Shown: positions 27,630 through 36,246, numbered from the stretch's first letter. The stretch: 64,000 nt of DNA from JAOUGY01 sp963825585 (GCA_963825585.1 CAWGTX010000001.1:806001-870000); one strand, 5' to 3'. Notes: a model not told the origin generated them from the sequence alone. A program made the numbers and translations.

Positions 27630-28574
27630 TCATCCGAACTCGAGAGAGAGTTGGTCCGGGCGGTGCCGTGCAGGCGTTGCGGAGGGCGGCCGACGGGATG
27701 AGCGGCGCCGGGGTTCGATGAAGGCCCGATCCCGGTACAGCTCCCGGTAGCGGTCGACCAGCTCGGGATGGTTGGACTCGAGCCATGTGAACCAGTGGTC
27801 GCGGAGACCCGATTTCACATGGAGCATCATCGTGGAGGCGAACCGGGCGCCGGCGTCGGCTGCCGCCCGCAACACCTCGGCCACCTGTTCCTCGGAGTCG
27901 GAGATCCCCGGGAGCAGGGGTGCCACCAGCACACCGCTGGGTATGCCCGCCTCGTTGAAGGTTCGCACGGCGTCCATTCGGTGCTTCGGGTTTGGGGTTC
28001 CCGGTTCGGTGCGGCGCCACACGTCCTGGTCGAGCGTCGGGATGGAGAAGTCGACCGTCATGAGGTGAGGTGCGGTGGCGAAGAGGTCGAGGTCGCGCAG
28101 CGCCAGCGTCGACTTCGTCAGGATCGAAAACGGGTTGCCACGCTCGATGAGGGCCTCGGCGATACCCCGGGTCATGCGGTAGCGCCCCTCCGCCTTCTGA
28201 TAGGGATCGGTGTTGGTCCCCATGGCGATCGTTGCCCCGTGCCATCTGCCCGGCGCGGTTTCCGCTCGAACCAGATCGATGGCGTTGATCTTGACCACGA
28301 TCTGGCTGTCGAAGTCGTCCCCGATCCCGAATCCCAGATAGTCGTGGGTTGGCCGAGCGAAACAATAGGCGCAGGCGTGCGAGCATCCACGGTAGGGGTT
28401 GATCGTGTACTGGAATGGCAGCCCGGCGGCGGCCGGGACGTGGTTGATGATCGTCTTGGCCTCCACCTCGTGGAAGGTGAGCGACCGGTACTCCCCCTTG
28501 CCCACCACCCGGCGAGCCAGCTCGAAGAGCCCGTCCTGGCGGTCGTCGGCGCTTCGCCACCGAAGATCTGACAT
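27630..28574 (-). CDS. Rv2578c-type radical SAM protein
   Basis: The 314-residue protein has YTINPYRGCSHACAYCFARPTHDY, a radical-SAM cluster motif C-x3-C-x2-C as in the SplB/Rv2578c family, followed by IAMGTNTDPYQKAEGRYRMTRG and LTKSTLALRDLDLF. The [4Fe-4S] cluster splits SAM to start radical chemistry. The substrate of the Rv2578c branch is not established. The C terminus is Arg/Pro-rich. The 70 bp beyond the start reach the 7-bp array at 28658. Confidence 0.88.
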   Translation of the reverse strand: MSDLRWRSADDRQDGLFELARRVVGKGEYRSLTFHEVEAKTIINHVPAAAGLPFQYTINPYRGCSHACAYCFARPTHDYLGFGIGDDFDSQIVVKINAIDLVRAETAPGRWHGATIAMGTNTDPYQKAEGRYRMTRGIAEALIERGNPFSILTKSTLALRDLDLFATAPHLMTVDFSIPTLDQDVWRRTEPGTPNPKHRMDAVRTFNEAGIPSGVLVAPLLPGISDSEEQVAEVLRAAADAGARFASTMMLHVKSGLRDHWFTWLESNHPELVDRYRELYRDRAFIEPRRRSSRRPPSATPARHRPDQLSLEFG

Positions 28575-28657
28575 CCCACCACTCTACCGAACATGCGTTC
28601 GATGAGCGAACGAGCGAGAGGCCGGCCGCCCGATGCGACGGCGCAGTGGATTCCGGC

Positions 28658-28719
28658 TCCTCGTCCTCTCTCCTCTCTCCTCGCTCCTCGCTCCTCGCTC
28701 CTCTCTCCTCGCTCCTCGG
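28658..28719 (+). repeat. 7-bp tandem array, TCCTCGC/TCCTCTC type
   Basis: Eight successive 7-mers from 28664 to 28719 read TCCTCTC or TCCTCGC, with GCTCCTCG just before. The array ends only 4 bp before the -10 box of the next gene. The same unit recurs at 45572-45588 (reverse sense) and 45650-45664. Confidence 0.85.
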
Positions 28720-28722
28720 CTC

Positions 28723-28728
28723 TATCGT
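28723..28728 (+). promoter_or_regulatory. -10 box TATCGT, leaderless start
   Basis: TATCGT is 8 nt before ATG 28737. The 7-bp array occupies the place where a -35 box would be, so array length could affect this promoter. Confidence 0.4.
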
Positions 28729-28736
28729 CTCCTGTC

Positions 28737-29579
28737 ATGAAGTTCGGCATCAAGACCAACCCCCAGTTCACCTCGTTCGATGACCTGCTCGCCGTGTGGC
28801 AGCGGGCGGACGGGATCGACCTCTTCGACTCGGCGTGGGTGTTCGACCACTTCTACCCGATCAGTGGCGACCTCGACGGACCGTGCATGGAGGCGTGGAC
28901 GACGCTCACCGCGCTCGCCCAGGCGACCGGGCGCATTCGGGTGGGTTCGATGGTCAACGGCATGCCATACCGGCATCCGGCGGTCACCGCCAACATGGCC
29001 GCCACCCTCGACATCGTGAGTCGGGGGCGGCTCAACCTCGGCCTGGGCGCCGGGTGGTACGAACTCGAGACCGACGCCTACGGCATCAGCCTCGGTGACT
29101 CGTTGAAGGACCGAATGGACATGTTCGACGAGGGCGTGGAAGTGGTCATCAGCCTGCTGTCGAATGAGCACACCACCTTCGATGGTGGGCACTACCAGTT
29201 GAAGAACGCCCGGTGTGAGCCAAAGGGCCCTCAGCGGCCGCACCCTCCGATCGTGATCGGCGGTGGCGGCGAGAAGCGCACCTTGCGCACGGTTGCGCGC
29301 TTCGCCGACCATTGGAACTCGCCGCCGCTCGAGGTCGACGTGTGGAAGCACAAGCGGGCGGTTCTCGATGCCCACTGCGCCGACGCCGGGCGGGACCCGG
29401 GCGAGGTGGAATCCTCGCTGATGCTTCGGTTCGACCCGAGTGACCCAACCGCGATCGTCCCAGTGGTCGAGGCGTTTTCCGATGCAGGAGCGGAAGCCTT
29501 CTTCTTCAACCTGCCTGCGCCGTACGATCCGGCACACGTGGACCTGCTCGCCGAGACGGTCGCACCACTTCAGGGATGA
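28737..29579 (+). CDS. LLM-class (F420-dependent) oxidoreductase
   Basis: The 280-residue luciferase-like TIM-barrel enzyme starts MKFGIKTNPQ. It has SAWVFDHFYPI, IRVGSMVNGMPYRHPAV, SRGRLNLGLGAGWYELE and HPPIVIGGGGEKRTLR, standard for actinobacterial F420-using members. The substrate cannot be read. ATG 28737 follows a TATCGT box by 8 nt; the longer frame upstream consists of the 7-bp array and is rejected. Confidence 0.87.
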   Translation: MKFGIKTNPQFTSFDDLLAVWQRADGIDLFDSAWVFDHFYPISGDLDGPCMEAWTTLTALAQATGRIRVGSMVNGMPYRHPAVTANMAATLDIVSRGRLNLGLGAGWYELETDAYGISLGDSLKDRMDMFDEGVEVVISLLSNEHTTFDGGHYQLKNARCEPKGPQRPHPPIVIGGGGEKRTLRTVARFADHWNSPPLEVDVWKHKRAVLDAHCADAGRDPGEVESSLMLRFDPSDPTAIVPVVEAFSDAGAEAFFFNLPAPYDPAHVDLLAETVAPLQG

Positions 29580-29603
29580 TTCGGCCGCCGATTCGCAGGC
29601 CCT

Positions 29604-29613
29604 CTGTATACAG
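29604..29613 (+). promoter_or_regulatory. Palindrome CTGTATACAG overlapping the -10 of an acyl-CoA dehydrogenase gene
   Basis: A perfect 10-bp palindrome includes TATACA (29607-29612), which lies 9 nt before GTG 29622. A dimeric regulator bound here would block the promoter. No regulator gene is adjacent. Confidence 0.4.
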
Positions 29614-29621
29614 TATTCAGG

Positions 29622-30761
29622 GTGTTGATCTACGAGACCGAAGAACTGTCCGACGTCCGGGCCCAGGCCCGACGCTTCGTCCTGGAACAGGTCGTTCCCG
29701 GTGCTGACGAATGGGAGCGGGAAGGTATGGTCCCGCGCTCGGTGTTGCGCCGCATGGGTGAGCTGGGTTTCTTCTCTCTCGGTGTCCCGGAGGAAGACGG
29801 AGGCCTTGGCTTGGGCGCGTCGGCCGCAGCCATCCTCGCCGAGGAGCTCGGGCGATCCACATTCGGTGGGTTCGCCATCACCGCCATCGCCCACGTCGAC
29901 CTGGCCATGCGCTACCTGCTGGGCTCCGGGTCGGCCGAACAGAAGCAGCGGTGGCTCCCGGGCCTGATGGACGGATCACTCGTGGGGGCGCTGGCTATCA
30001 CCGAGCCCGACGCCGGGTCCGACGTCGCCGGGATGCGAACGTCGGCTCGGCGGGATGGTGACGGTTTCCGCATCAACGGTTCGAAGATCTTCATCACCAA
30101 TGGCGTTCACGCTGACGTCGTGTTCGTGGCGGCACGCACCAACCCTGACGTCAAGGCCTCGCGGGGCATCTCGATTCTGGCGGTGGAGAAGGGCACCGAA
30201 GGATTCGTTGTGAGCCGGGCACTCCACAAGATGGGTTGGCTCAGCTCCGACACCGCTGAGCTGTCGTTCCAGGACTGTTGGGTGCCGGTTGCGAACGTGA
30301 TCGGTGACATCGACACGGGCTTCTATCAGATCATGCGCAACTTCCAGCACGAACGACTGGTCCTGGGCGCCATGGCTCTGGGGGAGGCTGCTCGGGCACT
30401 CGAGATCACGGTGGACTACGTCAAGAACCGAATGGCGTTCGGCGAGCCGCTGTGGACCAAGCAGGCGATACGCCAGCGACTGGCCATGCGGTCCGCCGAG
30501 GTCGAGGCGGCTCGACAACTCATCTACCACGCCGCCTGGATGATGGACCAGAAGGTGGACGCAGTCGCCGAGGTGTCGATGGTGAAGGCGGTTATGGGCG
30601 AGCTCACCAACCGGGTGATGTACGACTGCGTCCAGTTCCACGGTGGGATGGGCTACATGGTCGAATCCCCCATCGAGCGGATGTTCCGAGATGCCAGAAT
30701 CCACCCCATCGGAGGCGGTGCCACCGAGGTGATGCTCGAAGAGATCGCCAAGCGGATGTGA
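29622..30761 (+). CDS. Acyl-CoA dehydrogenase
   Basis: The 379-residue flavoenzyme introduces a double bond into an acyl-CoA. Seen are LGFFSLGVPEEDGGLG, GALAITEPDAGSDVAGM (FAD/substrate loop), KIFITNGVHADV, FQHERLVLGAMALG, YVKNRMAFGEPL and the C-terminal QFHGGMGYMVESPIERMFRDAR. Length is standard. GTG 29622 is 9 nt after TATACA. The methyltransferase gene overlaps its stop, so they share a transcript. Confidence 0.92.
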   Translation: MLIYETEELSDVRAQARRFVLEQVVPGADEWEREGMVPRSVLRRMGELGFFSLGVPEEDGGLGLGASAAAILAEELGRSTFGGFAITAIAHVDLAMRYLLGSGSAEQKQRWLPGLMDGSLVGALAITEPDAGSDVAGMRTSARRDGDGFRINGSKIFITNGVHADVVFVAARTNPDVKASRGISILAVEKGTEGFVVSRALHKMGWLSSDTAELSFQDCWVPVANVIGDIDTGFYQIMRNFQHERLVLGAMALGEAARALEITVDYVKNRMAFGEPLWTKQAIRQRLAMRSAEVEAARQLIYHAAWMMDQKVDAVAEVSMVKAVMGELTNRVMYDCVQFHGGMGYMVESPIERMFRDARIHPIGGGATEVMLEEIAKRM

Positions 30762-31366
30762 GCGGCGAGGCATCCGCTCATCTCGCCCGGGCCCGGTCGA
30801 TCGGCGGCGCCGATGACGCCAGAGCCGTCTACCGGGACTGGGCGGAGGTCTATGAACGCGATGTGTACGGGACCTTGGGGTTCGTCGGGACCCGTCGGAT
30901 CGTGGAACTCCTCGCCGACAACATCGACTGGCGGAATCGACCCGTCCTCGATCTCGGCTGCGGCACGGGCGCTGCAGGCGTGCACCTGGGTGGGCACGGG
31001 TTCGTCCACGTCGACGGAGTCGACCTCTCTCCCGAGATGCTGACGGTGGCTCGCTCGAAGAACATCTACCGTCGACTGGAGGTGGCAGATCTGACCGAAG
31101 CTCTTCCCATCGCGACCGCCTCGTACTCCGCCGCCGTGTCGGCAGGGACATTCACCGGCGGCCACGTGGGCCCGGAAGCCCTTCCTGAGGTGTGGCGCGT
31201 CCTCGAACCGGGTGGCTACCTCGCATGCGTGATCGGGTCTGCGATGATCGACGCCTTCGGGCCCGCCCTCGCGGACGCCCCGCTCCGGATCATCCACGAC
31301 CGGCTCGAGCCGATCAGGGCTGGTGGACCGCCCCAGGGAAGATTCGTGGTGGCGGAGCGGTTGTGA
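30758..31366 (+). CDS. Class I SAM-dependent methyltransferase
   Basis: The 202-residue protein has motif I VLDLGCGTGAAGVHL, VDGVDLSPEMLTVAR, a motif around SAAVSAGTFTGGHVG and WRVLEPGGYLACVIG. It looks like a small-molecule methyltransferase (UbiE/Tellurite-resistance-like), target not known. GTG 30758 overlaps the acyl-CoA dehydrogenase stop (GTGA). The gene is complete and followed closely by a broken PhnD-like gene. Confidence 0.82.
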   Translation: MSGEASAHLARARSIGGADDARAVYRDWAEVYERDVYGTLGFVGTRRIVELLADNIDWRNRPVLDLGCGTGAAGVHLGGHGFVHVDGVDLSPEMLTVARSKNIYRRLEVADLTEALPIATASYSAAVSAGTFTGGHVGPEALPEVWRVLEPGGYLACVIGSAMIDAFGPALADAPLRIIHDRLEPIRAGGPPQGRFVVAERL

Positions 31367-31371
31367 CCGGA

Positions 31372-31742
31372 ATGCACCTCGTCTCGTTCCTGAGCCCTGG
31401 TCTTCCCGAAGGCCTGTTCAGGCAGTTGGGTGCAGTCGTGTCGAGGACGTGGCCGTGAATGTCTCGTTCGTCTCGGACGCTTCGGGGCCGCCACCCGACG
31501 TCGCCGATCCTCTACGGGGGATTCGCCTGGCCTTTGCGTGCGGTCCGTCGTACGTGAAACTGCGCCGGGTTGATGCCGCACTGCTCGTCCCAACGGCACC
31601 CATCCACGACGACCCGAGGAACGGGGGATCGCCGCCGTACTTCTCGGACGTGGTGGTTCGTGACGACCGCCCGACGACCGGTCTCGCTGACCTCGTGTCG
31701 GCGCCCGTCACCGATGACGACTACCCGGAGTCGTTGGACTGA
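31372..31742 (+). pseudogene. Truncated, frameshifted PhnD-like substrate-binding protein
   Basis: ATG 31372 opens MHLVSFLSPGLPEGLFRQLG but stops at 31456-31458. The next frame continues with EDVAVNVSFVSDASGPPP, LRGIRLAFACGPSYVKLR, PTAPIHDDPRNGGSPPYFSDVV and RDDRPTTGLADL, the order expected of PhnD/SsuA-type binding proteins. The join lies near GTCGTG at 31436-31441, where one base is missing or two are extra. The frame ends at 31742 after about half the usual length. A gene caller would take the second part (GTG 31455) as a 95-residue protein. Confidence 0.6.
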
Positions 31743-31745
31743 ACC

Positions 31746-32165
31746 TCAGGCCTCGAGCTGGTGCTCGAGGCGCAACGTCGCCTTCTCCTGCTCGGAGCGC
31801 TCGAGCTGGTGGTACGAGAGCTCGATGGCGGTCCACAGCGACTTGGACATCGGGTAGTACAGCAGCGGAGTCAGTCCCGCCACGGTGACGGTGGCGATGA
31901 GCAGGCCCGTCCAGGGAACGTCGGGCCAGAAGATGATCCACCCGCCCACGAACACCAGGAGCAGTGACCCGAAGCTGAGAATGGTGTTGATGATCATCGC
32001 ACCGACCCAGTACCCGGGCTCCCGCTCGAACACGAACCCGCACGCCGGGCACGACTCACGCATCTTCAGCCAGTTGTGGAACGAGGGCCCATTCCCGCAG
32101 CGGGCGCAGCGTCGTCTGAGGGCCCGACCCACCAGCGGCCAGAACCCCACGTCAGGATCTCTCAC
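31746..32165 (-). CDS. DUF983 membrane protein
   Basis: The 139-residue protein has a zinc ribbon (RRRCARCGNGPSFHNW, CPACGFVFEREPGYWVGAM) followed by two membrane segments (INTILSFGSLLLVFVGGWII and WTGLLIATVTVAGLTPLLYY), the DUF983 layout. Function not known. The C-terminal helix is charged. It lies just after the ABC chimera on the same strand. Confidence 0.85.
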   Translation of the reverse strand: MRDPDVGFWPLVGRALRRRCARCGNGPSFHNWLKMRESCPACGFVFEREPGYWVGAMIINTILSFGSLLLVFVGGWIIFWPDVPWTGLLIATVTVAGLTPLLYYPMSKSLWTAIELSYHQLERSEQEKATLRLEHQLEA

Positions 32166-32174
32166 ACCGCCAGG

Positions 32175-32864
32175 CTAGTGAGTATGGAACGGCCGGCCCG
32201 ATTCGCATCTTGCGTGGGTGTCATCGAGCGTCTCCGTCGCCTGCAGCCCTGCCGGTAGCGTCCCGCCGAGCCTGGCGGCGAGCTGGTCCGACTCGAGCGA
32301 TCCGACCACATCGATCGATGAGAAGCTCCCTTCGAGATCGAAGAACCTCTGCGCCTCCGACAGCTCGAAGACGGCGAGGGTGGCACCGGGCCAGGTTGTC
32401 TGGTGTCCTCCCGACAGCTCGCTGGGACGATGGCGCAGCCGGTCGGCCAACCCCACTGTGGTCACCACCTGATCGAACCAGGAGCGGTCGGGTGTCTCTC
32501 CGGCGATGGTCAGGGGGAGGAGGATGTTCTCCTCGGCGGTCAGGGTGGGGATGAGGTTGAAGGCCAGGAAGATGAACCCGTCGCTGGTGCGACGCAACTC
32601 GGTGAGCTTCCGGTCGCTGGGGGTTCCCAGTTCGGTGTCTCCGATGTGGACCGTCCCGCTGTCGAGCGAGTCCAAACCGGCGATGGATTGCAGGAGCGTC
32701 GACTTGCCCGAGCCGGACGGACCCATGATGGCGGTGACCATCCCTCGCTCGAACTCCACGGTCACGCCGTCCAGGGTCTTCACGGCGGTATCTCCATGGC
32801 CGTAGTCCTTCACCCCGCCCGACATACGGGCGGTGATGTCGGATCTGATCTCTGTGAGTGTCAC
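32175..32864 (-). pseudogene. Chimeric remnant: ABC ATPase N terminus fused to a permease fragment
   Basis: The 229-residue frame starts as a LolD/MacB-type ATPase: VKTLDGVTVEFERGMVTAI, Walker A MGPSGSGKST, FIFLAFNLIPTLTAEENI and the signature start RPSELSGG. Walker B, the D-loop and the H-loop are absent. From TTWPGATLAVFELSEAQRFF onward, the text matches the extracytoplasmic domain of an FtsX/MacB-like permease (SSIDVVGSLESDQLAARLG), which then stops. The simplest reading is an in-frame deletion of about 2 kb or less joining an ATPase gene to its downstream permease gene. It cannot hydrolyse ATP. Confidence 0.7.
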
Positions 32865-32980
32865 GTCTCTCCTCGAATCCGGTACTCGCCGAGATCATCC
32901 GGGGCAGGGCGTCGAGCCGCCACCGGGGACCAATCAACCCGCACCCCCGTGGTGTCAGGGTCGACGCAGGGAGGCGGAGA

Positions 32981-33877
32981 TCAGGTCGATCGATCGACCA
33001 CGTAGCCCGCGGCCTCGAGCGAACGGCGGAACCAGGACCAACCCTGGTCGAAGGCGATCCGCTCCTCGGCGATGGCGACCTCTGGCGCAAGCAGGTTCCC
33101 GTCGTGGCGCGTTGTGACCGCCCGCGACGTGAACGATTCCGTGTGGGGAGTGTTCGCAGCTCGAACCGGCGCCACGTAGGACCAGACATTCTCGAAGCAG
33201 AACCGGCGGACACCCGCCTCGTACAGGCGATTGGTTTGGTCGATGATCGGAAGTCGTCCAGCCCCCATCGGCACGCCTTGGACCCACCGACCGTCAGCGT
33301 CCTCCACGATCTCATGGTCCTTGGCATGCACACGTGCGGTGTACGGCGCCATCGCCTCGAGCGCGACGATCGGATCCTCGCCGACCATTTGACTGTTGCC
33401 GTAGTCGTAGAGCGCACGGACCGAAGGGTGGTCGACTGCGGCCAGGATGGTGGCGATGGCAGACCCCGAGAAGTCTTCGTGGTTCTCGAGCACCACGAGC
33501 ACGCCTGATTCCGCCGCAATCGGCGCCACGGCCCGAAGGTCGACGATCGTCCGGTCGATGAGGCCGGGGAGGGCGTCGCGATATCTCGTGTACGTCCTGA
33601 CGGTGTCTGCGCCGAGCGTCGAGGCCACACGTATCATCCCGGCCATGTGGCCTGGATCGGTGCCCGAGGTATCGATCTCGCACGCCATTCCGTCGAGATG
33701 TCCCCGGACGGCGCCGAGGTGTCGATCTGTCGTCCCCCCCAGATCCCGGAAGCCGGGTCCGTTGGCCGAGATGTTCACCCCGGTGAATCCGGTAGCCCGG
33801 GCGTGATCGATGTAGTCGAAGACGCTCATGGCCCCGTAGCGCAGGTGGAATCGCAGACCGAAGCTGTGCACGTGCAT
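32981..33877 (-). CDS. Xylose isomerase-like TIM-barrel (sugar phosphate isomerase/epimerase)
   Basis: The 298-residue protein has the AP-endonuclease 2/xylose isomerase-like fold: FDYIDHARATGFTGVNIS, HLGAVRGHLDGMACEIDTSG, VVLENHEDFSG (metal Glu), YDYGNSQMVGEDPIVAL, RVHAKDHEIVED and GAGRLPIIDQTNRLYEAG. These Glu, Asp and His residues form the divalent-metal site. ATG 33877 is preferred because it is 15 nt after the stop of the kinase-like gene. The substrate is not known; a sugar or inositol-type compound is likely. Confidence 0.8.
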   Translation of the reverse strand: MHVHSFGLRFHLRYGAMSVFDYIDHARATGFTGVNISANGPGFRDLGGTTDRHLGAVRGHLDGMACEIDTSGTDPGHMAGMIRVASTLGADTVRTYTRYRDALPGLIDRTIVDLRAVAPIAAESGVLVVLENHEDFSGSAIATILAAVDHPSVRALYDYGNSQMVGEDPIVALEAMAPYTARVHAKDHEIVEDADGRWVQGVPMGAGRLPIIDQTNRLYEAGVRRFCFENVWSYVAPVRAANTPHTESFTSRAVTTRHDGNLLAPEVAIAEERIAFDQGWSWFRRSLEAAGYVVDRST

Positions 33878-33891
33878 CTCTATGCGCCTGA

Positions 33892-34746
33892 TCAAGAAAG
33901 CGCCTCCACGAGTTGGGACTCGGCTCGGAGCGCGACCCGGTAGCGAGAGGCGACCTCGGGGTTGGTTGTTGCCAACAACCGCGCTCTCGCGGCACAGTAT
34001 GCGGCGATCCGCCAGTGGTATGCGTGCCGGAGCAGGTGGAACCGTTCGATCGTCGCCGTGTCGGGGTAGGCCGCGAGGAACGCTCGTGCCGCGGAGGTGC
34101 TGAGCGGCGGCCGCTGATAGAGGAGATGCATCGCAGGCGACACGAAGCACACCAGATCCTCGACCGGGTCGCCGTAGCCGGGGCACTGCCAGTCGATCAG
34201 TCTCAGGCCGCCCGGCGTGGAGATCATGTTGCCGGGGCCGCAGTCGGTGTGCACGAATGCGCCACCTATGCCGGAGCGCTGGCGAGCGGGCATCGGTAGC
34301 TCGAGGCTGGCGGCTCCCCACTCGAGGATCCGACGCCCGTGGTCCATCACCTCGGCGGTACCAGTGGGTAGTCGGCGGAACTGCCCGGTCGGGTTGAACG
34401 AGTGGACCCGGTGGAGCAACTCCGCGACCTCCACCACCGATCCATCCCAGGCGCCGCCGTCGAGAAATTCGGTCACCAGGATCCTCAGATCCGGGAGATA
34501 GGCGACGAGACCGGCGGCGATCCCCGATCCGGCGAGAACACGAGCGGCCGAGACCTCGCTGTCGGGATCCAATGGAAAGTACGGGTTGTCGCTCTCGAGC
34601 GGGAACCGCTTCGCCACCCAGCGCCGGCCGTCGGCCACATCGACCCCGACGACCTCGTTCCAGTATCCGCCGCTCAACGGAGTGATGGTGTAGTCGATGT
34701 CGGCGTCCAGCATGCCGGATCGGATGAGCGCGTCGATGATCGTCAC
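33892..34746 (-). CDS. APH/choline-kinase-like phosphotransferase
   Basis: The 284-residue protein has a Gly-rich loop TPLSGGYWNEVVGV, the ATP Lys in RWVAKRFPL, the catalytic loop FVHTDCGPGNM (H-x-D-x4-N) and LIDWQCPGYGDPVEDL (metal-binding Asp). It probably phosphorylates a small hydroxyl compound. Resistance to an aminoglycoside cannot be inferred. It precedes the isomerase by 14 bp in the same direction, so both may act on the same sugar. Confidence 0.8.
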   Translation of the reverse strand: MTIIDALIRSGMLDADIDYTITPLSGGYWNEVVGVDVADGRRWVAKRFPLESDNPYFPLDPDSEVSAARVLAGSGIAAGLVAYLPDLRILVTEFLDGGAWDGSVVEVAELLHRVHSFNPTGQFRRLPTGTAEVMDHGRRILEWGAASLELPMPARQRSGIGGAFVHTDCGPGNMISTPGGLRLIDWQCPGYGDPVEDLVCFVSPAMHLLYQRPPLSTSAARAFLAAYPDTATIERFHLLRHAYHWRIAAYCAARARLLATTNPEVASRYRVALRAESQLVEALS

Positions 34747-34785
34747 GATGCTCGGAACCGTATCTCAGGCAGTACCTTTGCGCCC

Positions 34786-35433
34786 ATGGGAAACGGCGAA
34801 CGTATGAGTGCGATCCGAACCGAGTACGAAGCCGAGGGTATCGACGTCGATGAGTGCGATACCGATCCGTTCGTCGAGTTCGAGAGCTGGTTCGGTGGTG
34901 CAGTCGACGCCGGGGTAGACCAGCCGAATGCCTTCGTCCTCTCCACCGTCGGCGCCGGTGGACGCCCGTCGTCCCGCACCGTGCTCATGAAGGACTTCGA
35001 CCAGCACGGTTTCGTGTTCTTCACCAACTACGCGAGTCGCAAGTCCCTGGAAATGGCAGACGTCGACTCGGTTGCGATGCTGTTCCTGTGGCTCCCTCTC
35101 CATCGCCAGGTGCGAATCGAAGGGGCGGTCACCAGGGTGGCCGCCGCAGAGTCCGACGAGTACTTCGCCACTCGGCCCATGGCGGCACGGATCGGCGCCC
35201 ACGCCTCGCCTCAGAGTCAGGAGATCCCCGACCGTGAGTGGCTGGAAGCGCGGGTGCGCTCGTTCGAGAGTGGTTTCGCCGATGGGTCGGTACCCCGACC
35301 GGAGCAGTGGGGCGGGTTCCGGATCGCGCCCGACATGTTCGAGTTCTGGCAGGGACGGCCGAGTCGGCTTCACGACCGCGTCCTCTACACGCCCGCTGGT
35401 GACGGCTGGCGCCGCTCGCGTCTCGCCCCCTGA
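34786..35433 (+). CDS. pdxH: Pyridoxamine 5'-phosphate oxidase
   Basis: The 215-residue FMN enzyme makes pyridoxal 5'-phosphate. The conserved parts are SAIRTEYE, DPFVEFESWF, PNAFVLSTVGAGGRPSSRTVLMKDFD (FMN), GFVFFTNYASRKSLEM, FLWLPLHRQVRIEGAV, YFATRPMAARIGAHASPQS, PRPEQWGGFRIAPDMFEFWQG and LHDRVLYTP. Everything is intact and length is standard. ATG 34804 is an alternative start. It is divergent from the kinase-like gene. Confidence 0.93.
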   Translation: MGNGERMSAIRTEYEAEGIDVDECDTDPFVEFESWFGGAVDAGVDQPNAFVLSTVGAGGRPSSRTVLMKDFDQHGFVFFTNYASRKSLEMADVDSVAMLFLWLPLHRQVRIEGAVTRVAAAESDEYFATRPMAARIGAHASPQSQEIPDREWLEARVRSFESGFADGSVPRPEQWGGFRIAPDMFEFWQGRPSRLHDRVLYTPAGDGWRRSRLAP

Positions 35434-35477
35434 TCGGTCACCCTCGCCTGGTTCTTCTCGCGACCTTGGGCCATCCC

Positions 35478-35483
35478 TACACT
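35478..35483 (+). promoter_or_regulatory. -10 box TACACT, leaderless start
   Basis: TACACT ends 6 nt before GTG 35490, which supports this start over GTG/TTG codons upstream. No Shine-Dalgarno sequence is seen. Confidence 0.45.
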
Positions 35484-35489
35484 CCCGTC

Positions 35490-36239
35490 GTGCGTCTTCA
35501 CGTCCTCGGGTCCAATGGCACCTACCAGTCGCCCGGCCGGCCGGCCTCGGGCTACGTCGTCGAGCACGCTTCGACGCGGATCTGGATGGACGCCGGACCG
35601 GGGACCTTCGCCGCCCTCTGGGACCGATTCGATCTGGGATCGATCACCGCCGTGATCTCATCACACGAGCATCCGGACCATTGCCTCGACCTGCTCGCCG
35701 CCTATCACGCCCTGGCCTACGGGGCGGATTCGTTTCCTCCGATCCCCGTGTACTGCCCGGCTCCCGTGGTGGAACGTCTCCGTGGCTTCGTCAGGGCGGG
35801 GGAGGGCCACGCCATCGATTCGGTGTTCGACTTCCGTCCGGTGGAGGGCGGCGACGAGATCGCCATCGGCGACGTGTCCGTCCGGTTTCGCGGCGCCGAT
35901 CACTCGGTGCCCACCGTTGCGGTTCGGCTGCAGGCCGGCAACCAAGCTCTGGCATACTCCGCCGACACCGGGGCAGCCGGGAGCTGGCACGACATCGCCG
36001 AAACCGCCGACCTGTTCCTGTGTGAGGCCTCGTACCAGGGTGAACCAGGAGCACATGCCTACACCCAGCACCTGACGGCGATCGAAGCCGGGCGGATCGC
36101 CCGTGAGCGCCGCGTCCGGCGACTGGTGCTCACCCACATCCCACCGCACTTCGACGCGGCGATCTCGATCGACGAAGCCGAGCGAACGTTCGACCGGGCC
36201 GTCGCACTGGCGGTACCCGGAGCGATCCACGAACTGTGA
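35490..36239 (+). CDS. MBL-fold hydrolase (RNase Z-like)
   Basis: The 249-residue metallo-beta-lactamase-fold protein begins VRLHVLGSNGTYQSPG and holds the zinc motif SSHEHPDHCLD (H-x-H-x-D-H), FRGADHSVPTVAVRL, ADTGAAG and LVLTHIPPH. Such short proteins in actinobacteria lie, as here, just before rph and rdgB. It may process RNA 3' ends or act as a phosphodiesterase; it lacks the long RNase Z exosite, so tRNA processing is only one option. Confidence 0.82.
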   Translation: MRLHVLGSNGTYQSPGRPASGYVVEHASTRIWMDAGPGTFAALWDRFDLGSITAVISSHEHPDHCLDLLAAYHALAYGADSFPPIPVYCPAPVVERLRGFVRAGEGHAIDSVFDFRPVEGGDEIAIGDVSVRFRGADHSVPTVAVRLQAGNQALAYSADTGAAGSWHDIAETADLFLCEASYQGEPGAHAYTQHLTAIEAGRIARERRVRRLVLTHIPPHFDAAISIDEAERTFDRAVALAVPGAIHEL

Positions 36240-36246
36240 GGACGAT

